A stretch of 64,000 nucleotides of DNA from JAOUEA01 sp041287635 (GTDB taxonomy: Bacteria > Actinomycetota > UBA4738 > HRBIN12). The notes under the pieces were generated by a model that did not search any database, was not told where the DNA came from, and was given only the letters and a program-made list of their open reading frames with translations. Below, piece after piece: positions 39,235 through 50,728 of the stretch. Both the position numbers and the translations under genes were made by a program. Numbering within the stretch: the stretch's first letter is position 1; every line of letters begins with the position of its first letter. Location: the NCBI GenBank assembly GCA_041287635.1, contig JBGGNG010000186.1:20969-84968 (forward strand), read 5' to 3'.

Positions 39235-41742
39235 ATGGGCGCGACCACGGTGGCAGCACCTGCGAGGACGGCCGATCATCGGCTGAGCGCCCACGAGCGG
39301 GGCCGCCGGATCGCCCTGGCGGTCGTCGGTCCGGCGGTCATCGTCGCCGGAGTGCTGTTCGCCTTGCGGGGCTTCGTGTTCGCCGATCGGCTGAGCGATG
39401 CGCACCCCGACATCCTCACGTTCTGGCTCCCGCGGTTCTCGTTCCTCGGTCGATCGATCGCGGCCGGGCACGTGCCGGTGTGGAACCCGTTCGAGATGGC
39501 GGGCTACCGCTACGCCGCGGACCCCCAGGGGGGGTGGCTCTACCTGCTGCCGATGGGGTTGTTCTCCTGGCTCTCCCCCGCCGTGGCGATGCGTGCCTTC
39601 ATCGTCGCCAATCCGCTGATCGCCGGGCTCGGCCTCTTCGCGTTCCTGCGGATCGAACGCTGCTCTCGTCTCGCGGCGACAGCCGGAGGGCTCTCACTCG
39701 CGATGCTGATGTCCAGCTCGGAGATGGCGATCTCGATGCCGTTCGCGGGTGCGATGGCGTGGTCCAGCGTGGCGTTGGTCGGTGCCGCCGGCTATCGGCG
39801 CAGCCGACGATGGTCGGCGAGGGTCGCGTGGATCGCCCTGGGGGCCTTGGGTTGGTCCCAGGTCGCCACCGCCCACCTGAGCCATGGCCTCGTGGTGTGC
39901 ACGGCGCTGCTCACCGCCTACCTGGTCGCCGGCGCCGTGTTCGACGTCATCGGATCGCGCGTGCCGGAGGGAGACGCACACGAGCACCCCTCGAGCCCCC
40001 CTCGGCTCGCGCTCGTGAGCGGTGGCCGAGCAGCGCTCTTCCTCGCCGCGATGCCCCTCCTCTCGCTGGCGATCCTGCTCCCCCGCATGGATGCCCTCGA
40101 GGCGTCGAGCCTGGCGACGGGCTACGACCGGCTCGGGGACGCGATCGGCACGCTCGGTGGGAGCGACACCGGCTCGATCCAGGCCAACGGGGTCTGGGCC
40201 GCGTGGCCGCTCGCCTTCGGTGCCACGCCCGGCGCCTACGCCGGAGCGACGATCCTGCTCGGCGTCCCACTTGCCCTGCGTGCGCGCCGGCGCCGCGCCG
40301 TGGTGTGGGCGTTCGGTGGGGCGCTCGTGATCACCTGGATCCTGATGCTCGACGCGGTCGTCACCACGGCCTTCATCCGCGATGTCTTCCTCCGCATCCC
40401 GTTCGGCGACGTTTACCTGCACAACCCCGGGCGCATGCGCTACCTCGCCGTGATCGCAGTGCCGGTGCTCGGAGCGGTCGGCATCCAGGGCCTGCGCGAC
40501 GAGCCGCTCACACCACGCCACGCGATCCGCTGGCTCGCGGCGGGGGCATTCCTCTGGCTCGGGGTGCCGTTGCTCGCGTTCGCGAACCCACTGCGGTTCA
40601 TCGTGCTCGCGCTCGGGCTGACGGCCGGAGCGTGGGCGCTGTTCCAGCTCGCGACGAGGCGCCGCCCGTGGGCATTCGTCGCGGTGGGCTCGATCCTGGC
40701 CCTCGAGCTCGTCATGAGCGCGGTCTTCTCCCAGCTCACGCCCCCCGGCGACACGATCCTGTTGAACCTGGAGGCCGGGGCGCACCCGAACCTGATCCCC
40801 CAACCGCTCCCCCTGCCGAGTGTCGACGCCTCCGCCTTCGTTGCACCGACCGCGTTCGTGCCCCTCCTGGCGGCGACCCACGATCGCTACCTCACGTGGG
40901 CGCCGCCGGCCTCGTCGTTCGAGAAGGGCTACCTGTTCATGCAGCTCGAGCCCGACTGGCCGGCCCTCGCGATGGAGCGCGGCACGCTGTTCGGCCTCCA
41001 CGACACCCTCGGGTACAACCCGGTGCAGCTGCGCCGCTACTGGGACTACATCCGGGTGCGCTCCCCCCTGCCCGTCTTCTACAACGCGTCGGTGATCGAC
41101 GTCCCGATGCTCCGCGACGTGCGGCTGCTCGGGGTCCGCTACCTCGTGGTGCCGACCGGCGTCGGATCGCCTCTCGAGGGAGACGTCGTCGACCGGGCCC
41201 AGGGGTACGATCTCGTCGAGGTCCAGGGGTGGCAGCCGAGGGTCTCGGTCGTGCCCAACTTCCGCACGGTCCCCACGGTGACCGGCACCCTGCGCACGAT
41301 CCTCCCCCCGACCTTCGATCCAGCCCGGCTCGCCGTTGTGGAGTCCTACCCCGGCATCGAACCCACTCCCGACGCCGGACCCGGCGAGGCCACGTACCGT
41401 GAGGATGCCCCCGAAGACGTGCGGATCGACGTTCGGGCGACCGCTCCCTCGATCGTCGTCGTGCGCACGACGTTCGACGACGGCTGGGAGGCGACGGTCG
41501 ACGGCGAGCCGGCAGACGTCGTCCCCGTCGACGGCTTCCTCCAGGGGGTCGCGGTGTCCGCCGGTGAGCACGACGTGCGGCTCACCTACCGTGATGCGGC
41601 CGTATCGGCCGGCGTCAGAGCGGGACTCACGGCGTGGACCGCGCTCGCCCTCAGCGCGCTCATCGCGTTCTTCGTGGAACGCCTGCGCGCCCGTCGCGTC
41701 ACTCCGACGACGACGCTCGGTGACGCAGCTCGGCCTCGATGA
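39235..41742 (+). CDS. YfhO-like multi-helix membrane protein
   Basis: About 835 residues. Ten or more helices fill the first 500 residues, with motifs of the YfhO/GT-C-like membrane proteins: DILTFWLPRFSFLGRSIAAGHVPVWNPFEMAGY near the start, then LPMGLFSWLSP. The last 250 residues form a beta-rich extracytoplasmic domain (VRTTFDDGWEATVDGEPADVVPVDGFLQGV is typical of YfhO) and a final helix. YfhO-type proteins assist glycosylation of lipoteichoic acid in Firmicutes; the role here is probably lipid-linked sugar transfer. It lies against the trend of the division cluster and overlaps the prfB 3' end by 44 bases. Confidence 0.8.
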   Translation: MGATTVAAPARTADHRLSAHERGRRIALAVVGPAVIVAGVLFALRGFVFADRLSDAHPDILTFWLPRFSFLGRSIAAGHVPVWNPFEMAGYRYAADPQGGWLYLLPMGLFSWLSPAVAMRAFIVANPLIAGLGLFAFLRIERCSRLAATAGGLSLAMLMSSSEMAISMPFAGAMAWSSVALVGAAGYRRSRRWSARVAWIALGALGWSQVATAHLSHGLVVCTALLTAYLVAGAVFDVIGSRVPEGDAHEHPSSPPRLALVSGGRAALFLAAMPLLSLAILLPRMDALEASSLATGYDRLGDAIGTLGGSDTGSIQANGVWAAWPLAFGATPGAYAGATILLGVPLALRARRRRAVVWAFGGALVITWILMLDAVVTTAFIRDVFLRIPFGDVYLHNPGRMRYLAVIAVPVLGAVGIQGLRDEPLTPRHAIRWLAAGAFLWLGVPLLAFANPLRFIVLALGLTAGAWALFQLATRRRPWAFVAVGSILALELVMSAVFSQLTPPGDTILLNLEAGAHPNLIPQPLPLPSVDASAFVAPTAFVPLLAATHDRYLTWAPPASSFEKGYLFMQLEPDWPALAMERGTLFGLHDTLGYNPVQLRRYWDYIRVRSPLPVFYNASVIDVPMLRDVRLLGVRYLVVPTGVGSPLEGDVVDRAQGYDLVEVQGWQPRVSVVPNFRTVPTVTGTLRTILPPTFDPARLAVVESYPGIEPTPDAGPGEATYREDAPEDVRIDVRATAPSIVVVRTTFDDGWEATVDGEPADVVPVDGFLQGVAVSAGEHDVRLTYRDAAVSAGVRAGLTAWTALALSALIAFFVERLRARRVTPTTTLGDAARPR

Positions 41743-42809
41743 ACCGGTCGATGTCGCCGTCGAGCACCCGCTGTGGATCCCCGATCTCCTCGTCGGTGCG
41801 GTGGTCCTTGACCATCTGATACGGCGCGAGCACGTAAGAACGGATCTGCGACCCGAAGTCGACGGCCTTGCGCTCACCTCTGATCGAGTCCATCTCCTGC
41901 TCTCGCTTCTGTCGCTCCTGCTCGGCGAGCCGAGCCTTCAGGATGCGCATCGCCACGGCCTTGTTCTGCAGCTGCGATCGCTCGTTCTGGCACGCGGCCA
42001 CGAGGCCGGTCGGGATATGGGTGATGCGCACCGCCGAGTCGGTCGTGTTGACTGACTGACCGCCGGGCCCGCTCTAGCGATACACGTCGATGCGCAGCTC
42101 GTCCGGCGGGATCTCGATCTCCTCCTCGTCGGCTGCCTCGAGCATCGGGATCACGTCGAGCGAGGCGAACGACGTGTGACGCCGCTTCTGCGCGTCGAAC
42201 GGGCTGATGCGCACGAGGCGATGCACCCCGCGCTCGGCCGATAACTGGCCGTACACGTTCGTGCCGCGCACGGTGAACGTCGCGGACTTGATGCCCGCCT
42301 CGTCGCCGTGCTGCATGTCGTCGACCTCGGCGTCGAACCCCTCCCGCTCGGCCCAGCGCGTGTACATGCGCAGCAGCATCTCCGCCCAGTCCTGGCTCTC
42401 GGTGCCTCCGGCGCCCGCGTTGATCGTGGCGATCGCGTCGGCGGCGTCGTAGGGCCCGGAGAGCAGGGCGGCGAGCTCGAGCTTGTCGACGTCGGCCTCG
42501 AGCCCGGCGACCGAGGAGACCAGCTCACGGGCGAGATCGCGATCGGTTTCGTCGGCCAGGAGCTCGTCGATCGCCACGGCGTCGTCGACGCGGGCGATCA
42601 GCCCGTCGTAGCGGGCGACATCGTCGTTCAGGCGGGAGAGCTTCGACGTGATCTGCTGGGCACGCTGCTGGTCGTCCCAGAGCGCGGGATCGCTCGCCTG
42701 ACGTTCGAGCTCCTCGAGTTGGGCACGCTTGCCGTCGACGTCAAAGGAACTCCTTGGCGGCCAGGACCCGCTCCCGGAGCTTCTGCAGGCGCTCGGTGTG
42801 CTCGCTCAT
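41699..42809 (-). CDS. prfB: Peptide chain release factor 2, with programmed +1 frameshift and an extra in-frame UAG
   Basis: RF2 releases proteins at UAA and UGA. The gene opens MSEHTERLQKLRERVLAAKEFL, then reads CUU UGA C, where ribosomes must shift +1 to continue DVDGKRAQLEEL. The second frame runs through RISPFDAQKRRHTSFAS to ELRIDVYR, where TAG (42076-42074) replaces the codon before SGPGGQSVNTTDSAVRITH. Downstream the same frame continues to the normal end (ELRHRASSSE). The 369-codon length is right. The TAG stands at the position equivalent to E. coli residue 246, near the GGQ motif. RF1, not RF2, reads UAG. If real, no full-length RF2 forms without readthrough; a TCG-to-TAG error is the simplest alternative. 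Domains are otherwise intact. Confidence 0.9.
42741..42755 (-). other. Programmed +1 frameshift site of prfB
   Basis: AAGGAG (42755-42750), three spacer bases, then CUU UGA C. This is the same arrangement as in E. coli prfB, where the internal Shine-Dalgarno-like element and slow UGA decoding make the ribosome skip one base when RF2 is scarce. The downstream frame begins with GAC at 42742 and is the RF2 frame. Confidence 0.92.
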
Positions 42810-42819
42810 CGCGCCGCGC

Positions 42820-42846
42820 ATCGTAGCAGCGGTCCTGCGCTACGGT
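42820..42846. promoter_or_regulatory. Divergent putative -10 boxes for prfB and a GNAT gene
   Basis: On the minus strand TACGAT (42825-42820) lies 10 bases before prfB ATG 42809. On the plus strand TACGGT (42841-42846) lies 8 bases before ATG 42855. The intergenic region is only 45 bases, so both transcripts would have almost no leader. Confidence 0.45.
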
Positions 42847-42854
42847 GGCCGCCG

Positions 42855-43325
42855 ATGATACGACCCCTCGACCCGGTCCGTGACGCCGATGCCTGTGATG
42901 CGATCGTGAGCGGGTTGCCCGACTGGTTCGGCGTTGCCGAGGGCATCGAGGATTGCGCGGCCGCCGTCCGCAGCCATGACGGCCTGGTCGCGAGCGACGA
43001 GATCGGTGTGAGCGGCTTTCTCACGTATGAGCGTCGCGCGAGCACCTGGTGGGAGATCACGTGGATCGCCACCCGCGCCGACCGTCGTGGAACCGGCGTC
43101 GGCACGCGTCTCATCGGTGAGCTGATCGGCGGGTTGCCCGACGACGCTCAGGCCGTGCTGGTCAAGACCCTCTCGGATCGAGACGGCGACCCAGGCCCCG
43201 AGTACACCGCGACCCGAGCCTTCTACCTCGCGCGGGGGTTCGTCCCGGTCGCCGAGCTGGACATCTGGGGGCCGGAGAACCCATGCCAGGTGCTGGCTCG
43301 CCGGGTGGCGCGCCCGGCGGGATGA
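42855..43325 (+). CDS. GNAT-family N-acetyltransferase
   Basis: 156 residues with one GNAT domain. The acetyl-CoA loop is ATRADRRGTGVGTRLIGELI (Q/R-x-x-G-x-G/A); EITWIA and VLVKTLSD are the flanking strands, and TRAFYLARGFVPVAELDIWG is the typical C-terminal segment. The acceptor is unknown. The following MFS gene begins inside its stop codon (ATGA), so the two are coupled and may act together, for instance modifying and exporting one compound. Confidence 0.85.
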   Translation: MIRPLDPVRDADACDAIVSGLPDWFGVAEGIEDCAAAVRSHDGLVASDEIGVSGFLTYERRASTWWEITWIATRADRRGTGVGTRLIGELIGGLPDDAQAVLVKTLSDRDGDPGPEYTATRAFYLARGFVPVAELDIWGPENPCQVLARRVARPAG

Positions 43326-44707
43326 GTACGACGCCGAACCTGCGGCTCCGGTCAGACCAGGGCCGCCGCACGCTGGCCGCGACGATCGTGGGCTCCGGCA
43401 TGGTGTTCCTGGACAGCACCGTGGTCAACGTCGCGATGCCGGCGATCCGTCGTGACCTCGATACCGACCTCGCCGGGCTGCAGTGGGTGGTCACCGGGTA
43501 CCTGCTGACGCTCGGAGCGCTGCTGTTGATCGGCGGCGCGCTCGGCGACCTCCGTGGCCGCCGGAAGGTGTTCCTCGCAGGGCTGCTGCTCTTCACGCTC
43601 GCCTCGGCGCTGTGCGCCGCCGCACCGACGCTCGAGGTGTTGATCCTCGCCCGGGTCCTGCAGGGGGTCGGCGGCGCGATGCTCGTGCCCCAGAGCCTGG
43701 CGATCGTCACCGCAGCCTTCTGCGACGAGGACCGCGGCGCAGCGATCGGGGCCTGGTCGGGACTCTCGGGGCTCTCGACGGCGATCGGACCGTTCATCGG
43801 GGGCTACCTGGTCGACGCCTGGTCGTGGCGGTGGGCGTTCCTGCTCAACGTGCCCCTGGCCGCTGTGACGTGGTGGCTCGCGCGAGCGATCCCCGAGACC
43901 CGGGACACCGATGCCAACCCCCGGCTCGACGTGCCGGGGGCGATCACGGTCACCCTCGGCCTCGCCGGCGTGGTCTACGCGCTGATCGAGGGTCCGGTCC
44001 GTGGCTTCGGGACACCGGCGATCGTGTTCGCGGGCGTCGTGGGAGCGGCGCTGCTCGTGGCGTTCGTCGCGATCGAGCGGCGGAGTTCGTCGCCGATGGT
44101 GCCGCTGAGACTCTTCCGGTCCCGGAGGTTCACCGGCGCCAACCTCACGACGTTCACGGTGTACGCGGCGCTCGGGGCCGGGTTCTTCTTCGTCTCGCTG
44201 CAGCTACAGACCGTGCTCGGGTACTCGGCCCTGGAAGCGGGCGCCGCGAGCCTGCCGATCACCGTGCTGCTCGCAGTCCTCTCGACGCGGAGCGGACGGC
44301 TGGCCCAGCGCATCGGGCCGCGCCCACAGATGACGGTCGGCCCCCTCGTGGCGGCGGTCGGTTACCTGCTGCTGTCGCGGGTGGACGTCGGCACGACGTA
44401 CTGGACCGGCGTCTTCCCCGGCATGGTCGTCTTCGGCCTCGGGCTCGCGATCACCGTGGCCCCATTGGTCGGCGCCGTGCTGATGTCGGTCGAGGACCGC
44501 TACACGGGCACGGCATCGGGCATCAACAACGCCGTGTCACGCGTGGCACAGCTGCTCGCGATCGCCCTGTTGCCGTTCGCGGCCGGGCTCGCCGGCGTGG
44601 AGGTGGGCACCGAGGCGTTCGCCGACGGTTACGCCCGCGCGACGCTGATGACGTCGGGACTGCTCGCGATCGGCGGCGTGACGGCGTGGCTCACCGTCGG
44701 TGAGTGA
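43322..44707 (+). CDS. MFS transporter, DHA2 (EmrB/QacA) family
   Basis: 461 residues, 14-helix type. FLDSTVVNVAMP, GDLRGRRKVFLAGLLLF, RVLQGVGGAMLVPQ and GPFIGGYLVDAWSWRWAFLLNVP are DHA2 motifs. ATG 43322 overlaps the acetyltransferase stop by four bases; a GTG or ATG further upstream would lie inside that gene. The stop is 9 bases from the convergent secA stop. Drug or metabolite export is likely. Confidence 0.9.
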   Translation: MSTTPNLRLRSDQGRRTLAATIVGSGMVFLDSTVVNVAMPAIRRDLDTDLAGLQWVVTGYLLTLGALLLIGGALGDLRGRRKVFLAGLLLFTLASALCAAAPTLEVLILARVLQGVGGAMLVPQSLAIVTAAFCDEDRGAAIGAWSGLSGLSTAIGPFIGGYLVDAWSWRWAFLLNVPLAAVTWWLARAIPETRDTDANPRLDVPGAITVTLGLAGVVYALIEGPVRGFGTPAIVFAGVVGAALLVAFVAIERRSSSPMVPLRLFRSRRFTGANLTTFTVYAALGAGFFFVSLQLQTVLGYSALEAGAASLPITVLLAVLSTRSGRLAQRIGPRPQMTVGPLVAAVGYLLLSRVDVGTTYWTGVFPGMVVFGLGLAITVAPLVGAVLMSVEDRYTGTASGINNAVSRVAQLLAIALLPFAAGLAGVEVGTEAFADGYARATLMTSGLLAIGGVTAWLTVGE

Positions 44708-44716
44708 GGACGTCGG

Positions 44717-47437
<2,721 letters not shown>

Positions 47438-47520
47438 GTGGGTCCCTTCGGCGCCGTGGGGGTCGGACGGTCAGGGTTCGATTCTATCGGCCCCGGGGTT
47501 CTCGCTCCCGCTGGGGGTGC

Positions 47521-49170
47521 TCAGATCGGGTCGGTCAGCGCGCCGAGTCGTTCGATCAACCGCCCGTTCTCGGCGTAGTCGACCGGGCAGGCCACGATCG
47601 AGACGGCGTCGTCGTCGAACGCCTTGCGCAGCGTCGGCGCCAACTCGTCCGCCGAGCCGATCTCGTAGCCCATGGCTCCGAAGCTCTCCGCGAGCTTCAC
47701 GAAGTCGGGATTCGTGAACGAGACGGCCGCCCGCCGTCCGAAGTGGATGTCCTGCTTCCAGCCGATGAGGCCGTACCCGCCGTCGACCCACACGAGCACA
47801 ACGATGTGCACGCCCTCGCGCACCGCGGTCTCGATCTCGGCCATGCTCATCGCGAAGGCCCCGTCCCCCATCGCCGCCAGCACCTTCCGGTCGGGATGCA
47901 CGAGCTTCGCGGCGATCGCACCGGGCAGGGAGAACGCCATCGTCGCGAGGCCGTTCGAGACCAGGCAGGTGCCCGGTCGGTGCGTCGGGTACAGGCGCGC
48001 CATCCACATCTTCACCGCGCCCGTGTCGCACAGCACGATGTCGTCGTCCTCGAGCACCGATCTGATGTCGGAGACCACGCGGGCGGGAGCCATCGGGAAC
48101 GTGTCGTCGGCCGCGCCTCGCTCGAGCTCTTCCCGCACGAGATCGCGCACCGGGAAGATCTCTCCTCGGAGCTGTTGCACGATGCTGGACTCGCCGATCG
48201 CGTCGAGCGTCTCGCCGATGCTGCCTTGCAACCCGACGGCGAGTGTGTAGTGAGCATCGACCTCGGCCACCGTGCGATGCACGTGCACGATCTGCTTGTC
48301 GGCCATCGGGTTCCATCGCACGGGTGAGTACTCGACGAGGTCGTAGCCGACGGCCACCACCACGTCGGCTCGGTCGAACCCGAAGTTCACGTAGTCCTTC
48401 ACCATGAATCCGATCGTGCCGAGCGCGTTCGGGTGGCTATCGGGGAACACCCCCTTACCGAGGAAGGTCGTCGCAACGGGAAGGTTGAGACGTTCGCTGA
48501 AGCGGATCAACGCCTCGGCCGCGCCGTCGCGCGCCACCCCCGGGCCTGCGAGCACGACCGGGTGCTTCGCGCTCGCGAGCACCTGAGCCGCCCGCCGGAC
48601 CTGGTTCTCGTCGGGCGAGGGATCGACCGGCGTGTTCACGGGGAGCACCCGGGCATCGGTCGCCCGTTCGGCGACGTCCTCGGGAAGCACGATGAACGTT
48701 GCGCCGGGCGGCTCGGTCGTGGCCTGCTTGAAGGCCTTGCGCACCATCTCCGGCGCGGCCACGCGCACCGTGACCATGTCGCCCCACTTCGTGATCGGGC
48801 GGAAGAGCGAGACGAGGTCGACGAACTGGTGCGATTCCTTGTAGATCCGATCGAGGCTCGCCTGCGCGACGAGCGCGACCAGCGGATGCGAGTCGAGCTG
48901 GGCGTTCGCGACCCCGAGCATCAGGTTGATCGCGCCGGGACCGAGGGTCGCCAGGCAGACGCCGGGCCTGCCGGTGAGCGCACCGTACGTGTCGGCCATG
49001 AACGCAGCGCCGCGCTCATCTCGGGTGGTGACGAAGCGGATCGAGCTGTCGGCGAGGGCATCGATCGTGTGGAGGTTCTCCTCGCCGGGGAGGCCGAAGA
49101 CGATCTCGACGCCCTCGTTCTCGAGGCATTCGACGATCACGCGAGCAACGGTGCGAGCCGAAGCGCTCAT
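47521..49170 (-). CDS. Thiamine-diphosphate enzyme, acetolactate-synthase-like
   Basis: 549 residues. TTRDERGAAFMADTYG carries the catalytic Glu of the Pyr domain; MGDGAFAMSMAEIETAVREGVHIVVLVWVDGGYG is the TPP-Mg (GDG...N-like) motif of the PP domain. FAD-related middle segments are weak, as in catabolic AlsS-type enzymes. No regulatory subunit (ilvN) or ilvC is adjacent, which argues against the biosynthetic enzyme. Other carboligases or decarboxylases of this superfamily remain possible. TACGCT lies 6 bases before ATG 49170. Confidence 0.82.
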   Translation of the reverse strand: MSASARTVARVIVECLENEGVEIVFGLPGEENLHTIDALADSSIRFVTTRDERGAAFMADTYGALTGRPGVCLATLGPGAINLMLGVANAQLDSHPLVALVAQASLDRIYKESHQFVDLVSLFRPITKWGDMVTVRVAAPEMVRKAFKQATTEPPGATFIVLPEDVAERATDARVLPVNTPVDPSPDENQVRRAAQVLASAKHPVVLAGPGVARDGAAEALIRFSERLNLPVATTFLGKGVFPDSHPNALGTIGFMVKDYVNFGFDRADVVVAVGYDLVEYSPVRWNPMADKQIVHVHRTVAEVDAHYTLAVGLQGSIGETLDAIGESSIVQQLRGEIFPVRDLVREELERGAADDTFPMAPARVVSDIRSVLEDDDIVLCDTGAVKMWMARLYPTHRPGTCLVSNGLATMAFSLPGAIAAKLVHPDRKVLAAMGDGAFAMSMAEIETAVREGVHIVVLVWVDGGYGLIGWKQDIHFGRRAAVSFTNPDFVKLAESFGAMGYEIGSADELAPTLRKAFDDDAVSIVACPVDYAENGRLIERLGALTDPI

Positions 49171-49176
49171 GTCGCC

Positions 49177-49182
49177 AGCGTA
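49177..49182 (-). promoter_or_regulatory. Putative -10 box (TACGCT), leaderless start at 49170
   Basis: TACGCT with a 6-base spacer to the ATG of the TPP-enzyme gene. Confidence 0.5.
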
Positions 49183-49194
49183 TCGGACGCTCGT

Positions 49195-49656
49195 CTAGAG
49201 AAGCTGACGGGTGAGCTGGGCATGACCCACGTGCTCGCGCAGGTGTTCCAGCGCGTGGAGTAGGGCCCAGGCCCATGTCACCGGCTCGCCGGGGCCGTCG
49301 GTGCGCCAAGGAGCCGTGCCGGTCGCGCCCGGGTCGAAGCCGACGTCACCCTCGAGCAACTCCCTGCACTCCCCGGCGATCGCGTCGAACCGCCCCATGA
49401 ACGCATCCGCGTCGTCGACCACGACCAGGAACTCGGCCGGCCGGTCGCGTTCGGGCAGTGGGGCGCCGGTCGCGAGGCTGAGCCAGGACCGGGTGCTGAG
49501 CGTCGCGTGGGTCACGAGCACCGCGAGCCCGTTCGTATCGCCGTCGGTCGGGCGCCGGTTCAGCTCCTCGGCGGTACAACCATCGACGGCCGTCCGCAGC
49601 TCGTCGAGCGAGTCGTCCAGGAGTTCACGGGCCGCCTGGATCGTCGGGTCGGTCAC
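49195..49656 (-). CDS. DinB-family protein
   Basis: 153 residues, a four-helix bundle of the DinB/YfiT-like group. The metal-ligand His pattern is VLVTHATLSTRSW in the second helix and ALLHALEHLREHVGHAQLTRQLL at the end. Members include thiol S-transferases that use mycothiol or bacillithiol, and damage-inducible proteins of unknown role. GTG 49656 lies 2 bases after the response-regulator stop, so it is the last gene of the hpf-regulator unit. Confidence 0.8.
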   Translation of the reverse strand: MTDPTIQAARELLDDSLDELRTAVDGCTAEELNRRPTDGDTNGLAVLVTHATLSTRSWLSLATGAPLPERDRPAEFLVVVDDADAFMGRFDAIAGECRELLEGDVGFDPGATGTAPWRTDGPGEPVTWAWALLHALEHLREHVGHAQLTRQLL

Positions 49657-49658
49657 GA

Positions 49659-50345
49659 TCAGCTGATCTCGATCATCTTCTCGCGCACGGCGTAGACGAC
49701 CGCCTCCATGCGCGAGTGCAGATGCAGCTTCTCGAGGATGTTGCGGATGTGGTTCTTCACCGTGTTCTCGCTGATGAAGAGCTGCTTCGCGATGTCGCGA
49801 TTGTTGAGGCCCTGCGCGACGAGCCGCAGCACTTCCATCTCGCGATCGGTCAGCTTGGGCGCGGGCATGCGAGGCTGCTCCTCGGCGGACTTCGACATCG
49901 CGGCGAACTCGGTCAACAGCTTCGACGCCATCGAGGGTGAGATGCGTGACTGGCCCGCCCAGACGCTGCGGATGGCGTCGGAGACCTCTTCGATCGGGAT
50001 CTCCTTCAACAGGTACCCGCTGGCCCCCGCCTTGATCGCGTCGTAGAGGTCGCCTTCCTCGTCGCTGATCGTGAGCATCAGGATCTTGCAGTGCGGCAGG
50101 AGATCCTTGATCTGCCCGGCCGCCTCGATGCCGGAACGCTTCGGCATGCGGACGTCCATCAGCACGACGTCGGGCATCGTCTCCTGGGCGACCTCGACCG
50201 CTTCGGCACCGTCGGACGCCTCGCCGACCAACTCGATATCAGCCTCTTGCTGGAGCACCATCTCGAGCCCGCGCCGGAACAACGCGTGGTCGTCGACCAC
50301 CATGACCCGCAGTCGCTCGGGCGCCGCACTCGCGTCCTTCGTCAC
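49659..50345 (-). CDS. NarL/LuxR-type response regulator (orphan)
   Basis: 228 residues. The receiver domain has VMVVDDHALFRRG, the phospho-acceptor in VVLMDVRMPK and the Lys in GYLLKE. A LuxR-type helix-turn-helix ends it: LTDREMEVLRLVAQGLNNRDIAKQLFISENTVKNH. No sensor kinase is nearby. GTG 50345 overlaps the hpf stop (GTGA). An orphan regulator next to hpf occurs in Streptomyces too, so the pairing seems old; it may control hibernation or stationary-phase genes. Confidence 0.9.
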   Translation of the reverse strand: MTKDASAAPERLRVMVVDDHALFRRGLEMVLQQEADIELVGEASDGAEAVEVAQETMPDVVLMDVRMPKRSGIEAAGQIKDLLPHCKILMLTISDEEGDLYDAIKAGASGYLLKEIPIEEVSDAIRSVWAGQSRISPSMASKLLTEFAAMSKSAEEQPRMPAPKLTDREMEVLRLVAQGLNNRDIAKQLFISENTVKNHIRNILEKLHLHSRMEAVVYAVREKMIEIS

Positions 50346-50728
50346 CGGTCCCCCTCGGTCTCGCCCTCTGCCTCGGTATCGGCAGTCGCAGCGTTCAAGT
50401 GAGCGGATTCTAGTGGGCTCTTGTGCACCGAGGCGCGACGCTTCCCGTGGTGGTCGCGGAGCTGTCGCTCGAGCTTGTCGGCCACCCGGTCGATCGCGGT
50501 GGGCACGTCGTCGGCTTCGGCGTGTGCCCGGAAGGTCTTGCGCGGGATGTGCAATGCCGCCTCGACCCGCTTGACGCCATCGGGGGCGGGGTAGTGCTCG
50601 CCGATGAACTCGAGGTCGATCCGAGTGGTCCGTGGCTCCATGCGCTCCAGGTAAGCGAGTTTGTGGCCGGCGGTCTCCCGGACCTCATCGGTGACCGGGA
50701 GCCCTCGGCCCGTGAACGTCAGATCCAT
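50342..50728 (-). CDS. hpf: Ribosome hibernation promoting factor, short form
   Basis: 128 residues. MDLTFTGRGLPVTDEVRETAGHKLAYLERM is the HPF/RaiA N-terminal domain that fills the 30S decoding region; the basic segment ERQLRDHHGKRRASVH follows. Actinobacterial HPF is usually about 220-240 residues with a C-terminal dimerisation domain that makes 100S ribosomes. Here the domain is absent; the protein ends in an acidic tail (TADTEAEGETEGDR). So it should idle single ribosomes without dimerising them alone. ATG 50728 fits the domain start; GAGGAG is 13 bases upstream, rather far. Confidence 0.88.
   Translation of the reverse strand: MDLTFTGRGLPVTDEVRETAGHKLAYLERMEPRTTRIDLEFIGEHYPAPDGVKRVEAALHIPRKTFRAHAEADDVPTAIDRVADKLERQLRDHHGKRRASVHKSPLESAHLNAATADTEAEGETEGDR

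Noticed and set aside
42060..42080. A frameshift that would bypass the UAG in prfB
   Set aside because: The frame is the same before and after the TAG, so no shift could help without a second one.
41699..42577. Two separate genes in place of prfB
   Set aside because: Both parts are in one frame, adjoin at a single TAG, and together make one normal RF2; the second part has no start site before GGQ.
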